A stretch of DNA of 64,000 nt, from the NCBI GenBank assembly GCA_030272155.1, contig CP126206.1, positions 1,302,001 to 1,366,000 of the forward strand, in the 5' to 3' direction. The position numbers and the translations under genes are program-made. How positions within the stretch are numbered: the stretch's first letter is position 1; every line of letters begins with the position of its first letter. Positions 12,261-25,272 of this stretch are shown here, piece by piece. This DNA is from Tetradesmus obliquus. Lineage: Eukaryota; Chlorophyta; Chlorophyceae; Sphaeropleales; Scenedesmaceae. The notes below the pieces were generated by a model. The model was not told where the DNA came from. It did no database searches and was given only the letters and a program-made list of their open reading frames with translations.

Positions 12261-14520
12261 AGTTGGTGTGATTGGGGAGGTCTGCTCCGGCGCGTCTGTT
12301 GCTGCTGCCGGCGTGGCCACTGAGCGACAGCTGCCCCTCATCAGCCCCGCCTCAACAAGCCCGTCACTGTCACTGCAGGACTACTTTGTACGCACGGTGA
12401 GCATGTCCTAGGGTTTTGTGTCTGTTTGTTACTGTATGGTACGTCCAGCGGCGGGTGCTTCTCATCAGCCCTGCCTCAACAAGCCCCTCGCCGCTACCAA
12501 CACGATGCCGCAGCCAGCCTTGATTTTGGCACGGTTCGGCAAAAATCACTGGGCCGCCCTGTTGCTCTCCCCTTGCCCCTGCAGATGCCGTCTGACCGCT
12601 ACCAAGGCGTTGCCGCAGCCATCCTGATCTACAACGGCTCCTGCAATGTTTGCTGAGGCTCTAGCCTGCCGCACATTCACATTACCCTGCAGGCGCCGTC
12701 TGGCCGCTACCAGCGCGTGGCAGCGGCCAACCTTGCTTTTACCTGAAATGCAGCCGGAACAATGCATGCTACAGAATATCAGCGTACATGCCAAATGTAA
12801 CGTCGTCTGCCGTCCGCGCCGATCTGATCACTGCCTGCAGGTGCCGTCTGACCGCTACCAAGGCGTGGCAGCAGCCAACTTGGTGTATGGGAACGGCTCC
12901 CGCAACGTGGGCCTGGTGTACGAGGATGCTGCGTATGGCTATGGCCTGGCCTTCAACTTCATCGCAGGCTTCACAAAAGGTGCGAGATCGGGGTGATTTT
13001 GCTGAACCCTGATGCCTGAACCCCTGAAAACCCTGCTTAATATTACACATGGCAGATGGCTTTGGGCCGGGATCACACTTTATGAGGGGGATCACAGCCT
13101 GTAGAGTATTTATCAGCGGCAGCAGGCAAAGTTTGCCGTACCTGCATTGATGATTAGCCGTGCGCCGCGAATCCTCTTGTAACCTGCTCATTTTTACTCA
13201 CCATGCAGGCTGCTTCTACTGCCATAGCCTTGTGATACTTGCTGCAGCTGGCAGCAGTGTGCCGGTTGAGGACCAGTTTAAAGCCAAGCAACAGGATTAG
13301 TGTCACAGCTGTCGACCACGCTGCTGCTGCTGCTGCTGCTGCTGCCGACACTGCTGTTTGTATACACTGCAAGCAGCTGGCGGCAGTGTGCCGGTGGTCT
13401 ACAAGTTCAAGCCTGACCAGGGCAACGCCACAGCAGCGGTCGCGCAGCTGCTGCAGGGCAAGGCAGCAGCCAAGAACCCTGTTGATGCCGTGTTCATCTC
13501 CACAACAGACCTGGACTTTGTAGCTGGTGGGTGGTTGGTGTTGTGCCTGCATGCACACTTTCATGCGACATGCATGCATGCGTGACTGGCATGCTTGTTG
13601 GGCACCTTTCCTTGGAGGCAAGTCTGTAGGTGATGCTTACAGTGTGTACAGCTGTAGGCTTTTGACACGGCCCAAGCTGGCGTGACACCGCATGTTAACA
13701 TGATTCGACGGGAAAACAGCTTGCAATATTCAACACTCAACTCCCTTCTCTTGTGTCCTGCACTCACACCTGCAAGTGGTGCTCACTGCTGCTGCATTGC
13801 AGACTTGTTGAAAGCAGCCGCAGCAGCACAGCTTGATCTGCCCCTGTTTGGCGGAGACGCCCTGGCAGATGTAACACTTTCTAACAGTGTTACTAACACC
13901 CCAGGCGCCAGCCAACTCGCGCGGCTCACCGCCACGGCCCCAAACCCTGGAGACAAGAGTTTTGTGGAGCTTTTTAACACTTTTGATGGCGGCAAGACAC
14001 CTTTCAATGGCTTTGCAGCTAGCGCGTATGATGCCATGGTTGCGCTGCTGCAAGCATTGAAAGCGGCTGGGCCACCCTACAAAGGGGAGGCTGTGCTGCG
14101 GCAGATACTGCAGCAGAAGTTTGAAGGTGGGTGGGGCTTGATGAAAATTTGATGGGGTTTCGTAATCTAGGGAATCACTAGGTCTGCCGCAGTTCATACG
14201 CAGCAACTGGCTGGTCCGCCCGCCCTGTAAAAGTGAGACTGTGCTGCAGCAGCTGCTGAGGCAGAGATTTGGGTGGGTGATGCTTCGCCTCAGTTCTGTG
14301 GGTTTCTTCTGTTGTTGTATGGCTTGCATCTCAGCACCTAGTTTTAAAGGGATTTCTGTCAATCTTTCTGTATGCTGCAGGTGTGTCGGGCCCTGTTGAG
14401 TTTGACTCCAACGGGGACCTGCTCCCCAGCAGCAAGGCATATGCCTACCTGCGTTTCACGCCACAGGGCGGCCTGCAGCTGCAGGGCCTCATCAGCCAGC
14501 CCAGCAGCAGCAGCAGCAGC

Positions 14521-14569
<49 letters not shown>

Positions 14570-14625
14570 GTTCACCCAGGCGATCGCTGCATGTTGTTGA
14601 CAGCGATCTTTTTGTGCGTCATTGA
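9781..14625 (+). CDS. Secreted-type protein with type I periplasmic-binding (receptor ligand-binding) domain
   Basis: Exons that close in phase: 9781-9922, 10431-11003, 11279-11833, 12263-12396, 12841-12979, 13374-13526, 13803-14126, 14381-14625; about 754 residues. A signal-peptide-like segment near the start (AYVVVLLLLGEATSKVSAAA) is followed by a Thr/Ser/Pro/Gln-rich linker. About residues 345-725 form a Peripla_BP_6/ANF-type domain: TIKIGCALPFEGSQALLG, a CSGASVAAAGVATERQLPLI segment, the YFVRTVPSDRYQGVAAA strand-helix, NVGLVYEDAAYGYG, DAVFISTTDLDF, and GFAASAYDAMVALLQAL. The protein ends in a poly-Ser stretch; no membrane helix or kinase/cyclase domain is visible, though another 3' exon is possible. 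Domain class is well supported. Ligand and role (amino-acid or small-molecule sensing) are unknown. Confidence 0.85.
10198..10260 (+). repeat. CAG-type tract in the first intron of the ligand-binding gene
   Basis: Imperfect (CAG)n with AAG interruptions on the sense strand of an intron. This is the opposite orientation to most intronic tracts in the window; a CTG tract follows at about 10361-10393 nearer the acceptor at 10430. Confidence 0.85.
11157..11274 (+). repeat. Exon remnant plus (CTG)19 before acceptor 11278
   Basis: 11157-11190 repeats the exon segment encoding KPGMAPLTEV from 10905-10940. 11218-11274 is a pure (CTG)19 ending at the CCAG acceptor. The exon from 11279 (EVNVAGQPPSVVNGG) is a full paralogous repeat of EVNVAGQPPRVVSGG in the previous exon, so here a duplicated segment appears to be kept in the protein. 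Confidence 0.85.
12130..12735 (+). repeat. Acceptor-side exon copies in introns of the ligand-binding gene
   Basis: 12130-12192 copies the start of exon 12263-12396 (GVATERQ coding), while 12447-12490 copies part of its 3' half (LISPASTSP coding). 12583-12625 and 12693-12735 copy the start of exon 12841-12979 (CCGTCTGACCGCTACCAAGG and a variant), each preceded by CTGCAG. Confidence 0.8.
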
Positions 14626-15301
14626 TGCGCAGTTTCTTTCTATTTTGAAATCAAGTGATGCAAAGTGAGAATTTCATTGGTTTTCAAACAAGAGCTGCGC
14701 TGATTCCATGACATCTTGTGAGGCAGCAATGTGATGTGCTACATACATGCACAGCAGCTGCTGCATCAGCGATGCTGCAGCTGGGCTGCGGAGGCCTATC
14801 TCACATTCTCATACTGTGGAGTTAAACATGTCCATCTGTAATTTCAGTAACATTCGCTGGCGCGTGACATTTTCCGTGTGCGCAGTTGATGAAATGCGCA
14901 TTGACAAGCATATTTGCCAATGGAAGGACCACCAGTGGCTATGGTGGCAGCTGGTGCTGATGGGGATGAGGGAGTTATGTGACATGGCTCAGGCAGTTGG
15001 GATCTTTCAGATTCATTTTAGGTTTGGAACCTATAAAGTCAGACTGAAATAGAATTGCAACAAAGCCTTACAGTACATGATGATTGTTGTCGCCGGGCGC
15101 CGCCACAAACCACACCTGTAGATGCTCCCCATGCGCAAAATGAACCTTTCACTGCATTATTGCTTCGTTTGGCCGACCTGTACACTACACATGGATCCAC
15201 ATCATTACATTTCTGCACAATCAGGGCCAGGAGCAGCGGTTCAAGCGTCACACCAGTGCCGCCTGGGTTTTAATTGCAGGTAATACTAGAACCAGTAGAA
15301 G
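14626..15301. other. 3' flank of ligand-binding gene, no recognised gene
   Basis: I find no splice-consistent or homologous ORF in this stretch between the poly-Ser terminal exon and the direct-repeat copy at 15302. Confidence 0.5.
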
Positions 15302-15408
15302 GAGCAGCAGCACTAGAGTCTGAAGTTGAAGCAGCCATGATGGCCTGGGGAGCCTTCTAGCTATGTGAGTATGCATGATGTTGCATTGTGCTTGTGCTTG
15401 TAACATTC
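15302..15408 (+). repeat. Direct repeat copy 2 flanking the ligand-binding gene
   Basis: Same orientation as 9217-9312, with small indels that disrupt the short frame seen in copy 1. It lies about 160 bp beyond the 3' end of the reductase terminal exon. Confidence 0.8.
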
Positions 15409-15479
15409 GCGGCCTTCAGCAATCAAAGGCCAATGAGGCTCTGATGGCAGCCATCTCATGTTGACTCAGTGCCTTGTCA

Positions 15480-15519
15480 CCTTCCCAGCCCAGCACGTCC
15501 AAGTCAGCAGCAGCGTGGC

Positions 15520-15560
<41 letters not shown>

Positions 15561-15562
15561 TT
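15480..15562 (-). repeat. Post-stop partial copy of the reductase terminal exon
   Basis: On the minus strand, downstream of the stop at 15570, a segment repeats the exon part encoding AADLDVLGWEGDKAL and is preceded by a CAG-on-plus-strand equivalent (CTG tract at 15522-15558 on plus). It mirrors the post-stop copies seen in the two other genes with repeated terminal exons. Confidence 0.75.
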
Positions 15563-15569
15563 GCACGCT

Positions 15570-18023
15570 TCACAGCTTCTCCCCAATCAGGCGGCCAATA
15601 CTTGCCATCTCCTGCTGGCTCAGCGCCTTGTCACCTTCCCAGCCCAGCACGTCCAAGTCTGCAGCAGCGTGGCGGCTGCTGCTGGTGCCGTTGAGCGGCA
15701 CACAGCCAAGCTGAATGACAAAGCGGTACCACACCTGCGGCATGAAATACGGTGCAGATGTTGTAAGCAACGTTATTGGGACTGGGAATCACACTGGTGC
15801 CGAACTGCTGGTGCCATTGAGCGGAACAGCTTGTGCAGCCCGGCTGGATCACACAGTTGTACCACACCTGAAGCACAACACACGTAATGGGGAGTTAGCA
15901 GAGTTGTAACAGCCTTCAGTCGCTGGCACACCTGCTCAGGCTCGCTGCTGAGCTTCCTGCTGCTTCCCCTGCTACTTGGCGGCGTTAACATTCGCGGCCA
16001 GCAACTGGCAGGTGACCTGGGCTCCTATCGCCCGCTTAGTGTGCCGTCACAGCTACATCACTGCAAACAGAATCTCATCACACGATGAATCACACCCACC
16101 ATCAAACCGAGCCCAGATGTGCAGGATATTGCTGCTTGCACCACATCCAGAATGCCAGCAGAATACTAGCAGAGCTAACCACAGCATTGCTGGTGCTGCC
16201 CTGCGCGTGTGTGCTGCTGCTCAGTAGTCCTCCTCTGAGCCGCTGTCCACAGCAGGCGGCAAGTCCAGCATCCACAGCTCCTCCAGCCAGTCCCTGGCCT
16301 GCAGGAAAAACAAAAAAACAGCGCAGCACACAGCACGGCAAGGCGTGTTCAGCGCCACAAAGTTGAGAAAACAGCACAACACACAGCCCAGCAGCACAGT
16401 TGATGTTGCGGACCAGAAACCAGCAGCATACAGCTGCAAGACAGCAAGCCATCGATTGCAGCAACTGCCTGACATAGTCGGGGCCGCACTACCTTGGTGC
16501 AGTCCATGTTGACAACGTCTCACAGCATGCAACGTCTCACAGCATGCACACCCTGGCATAAGATGCAGCCATCCGCCTGGTGAGGCCACTACTAGAGCAG
16601 CTAGGCCACGTGTCCAGCAGCAGCAGCAGCCAGCGCGCCACCCACCTCATCGGTGCTCAGGGTGGCCCCGGGCAGGAAGTGGCTGGTCAGCCCTGCAGCC
16701 AGGTCATCCAGCGTGGCATCAGTCAGCTGCTGCAGCTTCTGCAGCGCTGCAGCCTGGTTGTCGCGCTCCTGCGATCCTGCAGGAGTGAGGCTCATCTCCA
16801 GGCGCAGCTTGGCAGCGCAGTTAGCTAGTGTTAGTGCGGCCTGCGTGTCGCTCAGCAGGCGCCGCGCCAAGCGCAGTGCGCTGACAAAGTTGTCAGCTGC
16901 AGCCTGGATGCCCTGCAGGAGGGTATGCAGGTGCAAACACCAGGAGAGGGTATGCAGGTGCAAACACCAGGACAGAACAAAGGCAATAGCAAAGCGCCAG
17001 CGTCAGTTCAGTCAGGCACCACATGAGTCACCGTTGCGCATCACACCGCACCAGGCACAAAAATAAGTCTATCACAGGTGAGTTTTTACTCACCATCTTT
17101 TGTGCTCAGTAGTTTCGTCACAGCTGCCAGAAATCACAACTTACAGCGAGCAAATCGCAGTCAACAGCGGATTTGACCCCTTATGACTAACAGGATTCTT
17201 GAACAAAAGCCATAAAACAAATCAATCACATCTTAACTTTGAGTTGCCAGCTTTTTGTTCAGTAGTTTCGGCTGAGCTGCGAGAAATCGACATCGCTTGG
17301 GCCCTACCCCAGCCCCTAGGCCCTGCTCCCGGGGGGGGGGGGGGGGGGGCACTGCTGATTCCCAAGGAGCAGCCGGCGGCAGGCCAGGTACCGCTGCAGG
17401 CTGGCAGAAGAGATTGTATGGTCTGCGGAGCAATTTACTCGTTTGAGGTAGGCTTGCTCACTTGCCAGTCTCAGTGGCCACCGCACCAGACCCCCCACGG
17501 CAAAGCTGCTTCTGAACATCGCACCTCCAGAGCTGAGTACTACTAGTTCATGAAGTACTACATCATGGACATCGCAGCACTAATGCACGTGCGGCGTTAG
17601 TTTCTACATCGTTGTTTCCCGGTTGAGGGCGCCCTTAGGGGCCCTACTGTCAAAGTCCGTCTACTCAATCACCCTGTTGCTGACTGCCTCGAGCTTTTCA
17701 CAGCTGTCGACTTGTGTAGCTTTCGTTGAGTACATCACATTTGCGTTCTCTGACCGCCTCATCTAGTCCTGACAGTGGCCTCTTCATACAAGCACTCTCG
17801 AGCAGGCTGGAAGCGCAGAGGGTCTCTGCTTCGTTGTCGTAGCTATTAGAGCTTGTCCTAGTTCAACATTCTGTTGCAGGTGAGCAACCCGCACTCGGAG
17901 TTGTGGCTGAGTTGCTGCACGTCTGCATTCTTGGGGCGCCAAACGTCTTACATGGCTTGAATCAACGGGGCACACCACTTATTGTTCTGCTGTTGCTGTG
18001 TGCAGGTCATCGCTTGATGAGAT

Positions 18024-18055
<32 letters not shown>

Positions 18056-21000
18056 CAGCTGATGCACTCAAACAGCTGTTGATCGCAAAACTTGGGCCCG
18101 ATGCAGCAGCAAAGTGCACTGACGATCAAATAGTGATGCTGTTGAAAGCTGGCTACGAAGGAGAAAGCGATTTGACGCTGGCTAGGGCAGAGACTCTGCT
18201 GGCTGCTGGCTTGAAGCCCGCATTGGTGGATAGGCTGCTGCGTGCTTTTGCAGGTGAACTGCACTGGTGCTAGCTGACTGAAAGTGTGACAACGGGCGCA
18301 GGAACCTGCTGAATGGGCTGCAATTTGCACAGCCGCATGCAGTCAGCAAGATACTTCTAAAAGCAAGTGCGAACAAAATTGCCTGGCCAACGACTTTTTA
18401 TTCTTTGTGCTTTGTTCAATGTTGTTCACTGTTGCAGGAGAATCAGGTGGTGAGCATAGCTTTCCATCCCTAGAGCTGCTGAGGGCACCCTTGCTGGAGT
18501 TGGTCAGGCAGCAGGATGTCTTGGTCAGGCAGCAGGATGTCGTGGCCAAGGAGCTGAGAGTCATGACTCACCAACACGTGATCACCAACACGTATCTCCG
18601 CAACGGTGCAACTTCTCAATTCAAGTACACCTCCAGCCAGGCCACGCAATACCGGGACCCCACATTCAAGTCAACACTCATTCAGGTCAGGAGGGGAACT
18701 TCTCCACAAAAGAATTGTTGCATGCCATCATAGGCTAATTCTCCAAGAGTAGAGGGGGAGGGGAAGTGAGATCTCACATTGTATGGCCAACGTGGCTGCT
18801 TGCCGTGTGGGATCAAACTGGATGCATCCACATCCATTAGCAGATTTAGCAAGTGACCTGCTTTCAAAACATGGAGGGGGACCAATTTGGCACTGTACAT
18901 TACATACGCTGGACTTATTTGCACTTGGTGTTGCCGTCATGCAGGAATATGGCTGCGAAGACCAAGAGCACCCGGATGAGCTTCTTTGCATGGGCCTGGG
19001 CAAGTTCATTCCCAAGCAGCTGGTGTGCGGCGCCCATCTCTTCAAGCACAGCTGGCGCATCGACGTTGACCGGGTGCTGGGCTTCACCAACATCAACGAT
19101 CCCGCCAATGGCCTGCTGCTCATTAAGTAAGTGCTGACCCTGCTCTGTTTCAGGGCTGAAACACTCAAGTGGTGCTGGCAGGAGTGTCATCTGTTGGGGG
19201 AAGGTTTCACATGAGCACGTTTGTCACAACAAGCAACTCCCTGCCCGAGAGCCTGGAACTAGAGCACTCGAGAGATCTCTTGAGCTGGATGGATCCTCTT
19301 TCACCCAACAGCTCACGCAGAGGTGAAGTAGACTCAAAAGTTCTGACTACCCTGATTGTGCAGGCAGCTTTTGGGGGGCAGGGGTAGTGGGCCGAGTGTG
19401 CACACCACACAGAGACCTCTCTAGTCTCTTTTCCTCACCCCCAGGCCAAACGCTAGGACAGTGGAGTGGCCAAAGGCGGCCTGGTCACGGTGTTTGTAAC
19501 GACTGCTGTGCCATGCAGCCAAAATCATCAAGGCGGGGGTATGCATCTGTGGGTAATGGCTGGGCAGGGCGCCCACAAGTCATACACATTTGTGTTAAGC
19601 TGCATCAACCTGGTGCATGTTGAGAGTGATTTTAAAACCCCGCAGTGATTTAAAACCCCGTGAAGGCATCTCACTAGCATTTCACCTGACTTGCTGCTCT
19701 CATATGCTTCCACTGCACAGGCCCTTGGAGGAGGCTTTTAATAATGGGTACATGTGCATCACTTGGGAGGGCAAGAAGGGCGACGACAGGGCCCAGGGAG
19801 ACTACCGTATGCTTTGGCTGGGGCCCAAAGAGCTGCAGCTGCATGATACCAAGCACTATCCCTGGAAAAACTCTGGGGACAAGCTGCCCACTGAACAGCA
19901 GCTCCAGTTGCGCGAGTGAGTTTCTTGCTCGTTGCTGACCAGGGGGAGAGGGTTGGTTGTTTTAGAGGCATTTGCTCAATTTGAAATCATCGCTCAGCAT
20001 TTTGAGGCTTAGGCATATGCATTCACAAGGAAGCAATGCTCATATGGGTTGTTTGCTGCAGCAATGTTCAGGGTTCAAGAACTTATTCTCCATGCGTGGT
20101 GCCTGCTGTTGTAAAAGCAGTAAGCAGCTGAGGTTGTGGAGACAGCTACCCTTTCGCACTTGAAAGAGACAAGAGCGCCAATCGTCCGACCTATCACCTG
20201 ACCTTCTGTGCTAGCTTCACAACTGCCACTGCTCATGTTTTTAATCCAGGCTGAAGAATGAGGAGGGTTTCCACCTGAGGTTCAGCGACCTTCATGGCAA
20301 GCTGCTGACCTTCCGAACATCAGCACGGCCGTTCAGGCGATGCCTCATCTTTCAGGCGCGCTATGCTGCAAGACAGGCCCTGGCTGAGGGCCGGATCAAC
20401 GAGCAACGTTTGGCAGAGATGTCACCCTATATGGTGTCAGTCAGCCCTCAGGCCTCCAACATTGAGGTAACAAAGCATTGTGTGCTGGTTTCAAACGCCA
20501 TGCAGTGCAGGAAGTCTGAACATGTGTGTGCGGATACTCACAATAAACTCACAGTAGTAGCACCACCAGGCAGCTACCTTCCTTACTGGCCAATATCAAC
20601 TGATGAATACATGTTTATTGTGTGTTCTTGCAGTTATACTGGCAGAGGATGCCTGATGAGGGCCCTGAGCTGCCGCTGGAGCCAGCGCCAGTGAAGGAGC
20701 TTGTGTATGACGAAGCCCCAGAGAGGCTTTCTGATGCGGAGGATCAGTAGCAGCAGGTGTGTTCCGGGGGTACTTGGGGCGTTTTCTGGAGGTATTGCTT
20801 TCTCCATGCACAGATACTTTAGATATTTTCATTGAGCGGCTTCAGCTGCTTATTCAATAAGTGGCAAGTTGCCACCATCCCTCAGCTATCAACCTGGGAT
20901 CAAACCTTGGTCAATGGTTCTGCCCCAGGAAGAGTCGAGCGCTCTGGGGCATTCAATACAAGTTGCCGCTGTTGCGTGGCTGTTGCGCAGGCTTTGCTGG

Positions 21001-24000
21001 GCTGATGGCGTATGGGCTCATCCCCACGCTGCAGCCAGAGGGAGCGACCTTCAGCAGAGTGTATGCAGTGTACGGGGTGAGCAGCCATGCGCAGCACCCC
21101 ATGCAGCACTGCCTGCAGATGCCTGTACTGCTGCTGAGTTTTCTGGAGGCAAGCCCTGTGTATGTGCTCGCTGTGCACCTACACTGCATGTAAGCAGTTG
21201 TTCAAGGCGAATGCGCACTTCAACCAAGTTGCAGCTGCAGCAGCTTTCAGACAAACACTACCTGCAGCAATGTTGCATGGTTCAATGTTCAGCAGAACCT
21301 ACGTCAGAACAGGAATGATGTGGAGCCGTTCCTGCAAGCTTACTGTGCTGCTCCTTGGTGCTGCTGCTTTCCTGCAGGGTGTGTTTGTCATCATGTCATA
21401 CGGCTGGGGCTGGCTGACAGACCATGACAGGCCAGATGTTGGGGACATTCTGGGCAGCTGCCTGGCACTGGCTGGAGTGAGCATATGCTGGTTCTGGCCC
21501 AGGAAAGCAGCCGCCAGCTAGCATAGTACTATGCTAGTGTCATTACAGCAGCAGGGTCCTCCTGCAGTGCTGGTGCAGCTGCAGCGCAGCCTGAGGTTGC
21601 TGCCGCTGCGCAGTGCACCGCACTGGCATGCCAGTGCCAGTTGTACATTACAGACTGAACAGCGCTTGGAGGCATGGCTGCTGTGAGGATGCCTTGTTAC
21701 CTCGCAAATCAAAGTCACCGCACGCAGCATCTGGGACCTGTACGCCCGCATCCTCTGAGCACTCTCCGTGGTTCATGTATACACGCATACCGGCGGCGTG
21801 TGCCGTGCACACCCACACTGCATATATGCGGAATCGTATAATACTAGTAAGTACTGTGTGTACATCATGGCAGAGACCCTTGCATGTATACATTAATTAA
21901 AGCATCCCCGCCATATACTGGATGTCATCAGCATACGACATGATGGGGCAGGCACACGCCCCCCACAGCACAGCCACTCTCCATAGCATGCACAGCCTGT
22001 GCCGCACTGCGTAGGAATACCAGTGTAGCCTGCTGTTCACATGTCAACAGCATGCTGCCAGGGGCCACTGTACACCTTGGCCATGTGGTGATGCCAGTTT
22101 TCAGCACTGCTGGCAATTTGGCAATGTCTTGCTATAAGATGGCTGCGGATGATGCTGCAGCAACAGATAAATACATCTCTTCACAGCCGTGTGCTCCAGC
22201 ACACGGCGCGCACCACGCATGAGGTGTGATGTCTGGGGTAACAACACATAAGCTACTGCCGATTGCTTGACGGTTTGGTACCATTAGCTGTGCTTGACGG
22301 CATTTCACACCAGGTTGCAGGTGTTTGGTGCCTTCTGTAACACATCACCACACAAGAATGTGCACCTGCTATCCAGGCGCGAGATGTTTGAACAAACACC
22401 CTTCACGGGCAGCAACTATGTGAGGCAAAACATCAAGCATGTGAAGTACAGTCAAGTACAGTTCTGCCTAAGAGCATGCATGATTTAGACGAGGGCCACA
22501 CACATGCCCTGCATGAGCCTGCCTATGATGATACTATATTGCTGTTAGATAAAACATACTGCCCCTGCCAGAACAATTCCTGTGGCAAGGTGTCACAGAA
22601 AACTTGACTGTTGCCAACAATGTGGTCTGCCAGTGCACTGGCACGTGGCAGCGGTTTGAAGCATTCTTCAGAGCAAAACACCCATTGACGGAGGTTGATA
22701 CGGAAAAATACATCACAGCCATCACAGTTTGTACAGTCTGCACTCCATTGTGCAGACATCGGAGCACAAGACAAGGGGCTGCACCACTGCCCCATACAGA
22801 ATGAGCTGTCCACCAATGTTCCATAGCTGCGTCCCAAGGTTGAGATATACAGGGAAAGGTACATACATCAGCACGACTCTTGTACAGCACGTCACGTCAG
22901 AACGCAATAGGCTGAACCTGGCTGGCACAAGTTCCACCGCATCTGCTGCTACAGCCGCTGCTGATTGGCACTGCTCAAATGCTTCAATACGTTTGGGCTG
23001 CTCACAGCATCTGGCACGATTGTAAGCTGTGCTGCTGCTCTTTCCAGCAATACAAGTGAATATGGGTGTAAAGCCTGTCTGAACATGTCCAAGCCAGATA
23101 CACTAGAGTACAACAGTGCTCAGCGCATAGAGCAACCCTGCCAGATCCGAAGCCCTCACAGAGCTGCATGTTGGCTACATTCCATTTGCCACCAGGACAC
23201 AGGGCGCTGATGCCATCAGCTGCAGTGCAGCACCCCCAACTGCCAGACAGTGGCAGCATACAGTGCAAGCACTCAGCCAGAATCTCATCACACGATGAAT
23301 CACACCCACCATCAAACCGAGCCCAGATGTGCAGGATATTGCTGCTTGCACCACATCCAGAATGCCAGCAGAATACTAGCAGAGCTAACCACAGCATTGC
23401 TGGTGCTGCCCTGCGCGTGTGTGCTGCTGCTCAGTAGTCCTCCTCTGAGCCGCTGTCCACAGCAGGCGGCAAGTCCAGCATCCACAGCTCCTCCAGCCAG
23501 TCCCTGGCCTGCAGGAAAAACAAAAAAACAGCGCAGCACACAGCACGGCAAGGCGTGTTCAGCGCCACAAAGTTGAGAAAACAGCACAACACACAGCCCA
23601 GCAGCACAGTTGATGTTGCGGACCAGAAACCAGCAGCATACAGCTGCAAGACAGCAAGCCATCGATTGCAGCAACTGCCTGACATAGTCGGGGCCGCACT
23701 ACCTTGGTGCAGTCCATGTTGACAACGTCTCACAGCATGCAACGTCTCACAGCATGCACACCCTGGCATAAGATGCAGCCATCCGCCTGGTGAGGCCACT
23801 ACTAGAGCAGCTAGGCCACGTGTCCAGCAGCAGCAGCAGCCAGCGCGCCACCCACCTCATCGGTGCTCAGGGTGGCCCCGGGCAGGAAGTGGCTGGTCAG
23901 CCCTGCAGCCAGGTCATCCAGCGTGGCATCAGTCAGCTGCTGCAGCTTCTGCAGCGCTGCAGCCTGGTTGTCGCGCTCCTGCGATCCTGCAGGAGTGAGG

Positions 24001-25240
24001 CTCATCTCCAGGCGCAGCTTGGCAGCGCAGTTAGCTAGTGTTAGTGCGGCCTGCGTGTCGCTCAGCAGGCGCCGCGCCAAGCGCAGTGCGCTGACAAAGT
24101 TGTCAGCTGCAGCCTGGATGCCCTGCAGGAGGGTATGCAGGTGCAAACACCAGGAGAGGGTATGCAGGTGCAAACACCAGGACAGAACAAAGGCAATAGC
24201 AAAGCGCCAGCGTCAGTTCAGTCAGGCACCACATGAGTCACCGTTGCGCATCACACCGCACCAGGCACAAAAATAAGTCTATCACAGGTGAGTTTTTACT
24301 CACCATCTTTTGTGCTCAGTAGTTTCGTCACAGCTGCCAGAAATCACAACTTACAGCGAGCAAATCGCAGTCAACAGCGGATTTGACCCCTTATGACTAA
24401 CAGGATTCTTGAACAAAAGCCATAAAACAAATCAATCACATCTTAACTTTGAGTTGCCAGCTTTTTGTTCAGTAGTTTCGGCTGAGCTGCGAGAAATCGA
24501 CATCGCTTGGGCCCTACCCCAGCCCCTAGGCCCTGCTCCCGGGGGGGGGGGGGGGGGGGGGGGGGGCACTGCTGATTCCCAAGGAGCAGCCGGCGGCAGG
24601 CCAGGTACCGCTGCAGGCTGGCAGAAGAGATTGTATGGTCTGCGGAGCAATTTACTCGTTTGAGGTAGGCTTGCTCACTTGCCAGTCTCAGTGGCCACCG
24701 CACCAGACCCCCCACGGCAAAGCTGCTTCTGAACATCGCACCTCCAGAGCTGAGTACTACTAGTTCATGAAGTACTACATCATGGACATCGCAGCACTAA
24801 TGCACGTGCGGCGTTAGTTTCTACATCGTTGTTTCCCGGTTGAGGGCGCCCTTAGGGGCCCTACTGTCAAAGTCCGTCTACTCGGTCACCCTGTTGCTGA
24901 CTGCCTCGAGCTTTTCACAGCTGTCGACTTGTGTAGCTTTCGTTGAGTACATCACATCTGCGTTCTCTGACCGCCTCATCTAGTCCTGACAGTGGCCTCT
25001 TCATACAAGCACTCTCGAGCAGGCTGGAAGCGCAGAGGGTCTCTGCTTCGTTGTCGTAGCTATTAGAGCTTGTCCTAGTTCAACATTCTGTTGCAGGTGA
25101 GCAACCCGCACTCGGAGTTGTGGCTGAGTTGCTGCACGTCTGCATTCTTGGGGCGCCAAACGTCTTACATGGCTTGAATCAACGGGGCACACCACTTATT
25201 GTTCTGCTGTTGCTGTGTGCAGGTCATCGCTTGATGAGAT

Positions 25241-25272
<32 letters not shown>

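Larger units (their letters stand above)
16068..23277. repeat. 7.2-kb tandem unit, copy A (7210 bp)
   Basis: Begins at CAGAATCTCATCACACGATG, which recurs at 23278 and 30470. It contains, in order: a minus-strand exon fragment of an unknown gene, a G-tract, an HNH-like gene (+), UPF0060 exons (+) and about 1.7 kb with no recognised gene (about 21.5-23.2 kb). Nearly identical to copy B apart from scattered substitutions and a few indels. The DNA just left of copy A differs from that left of B and C. Confidence 0.95.
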
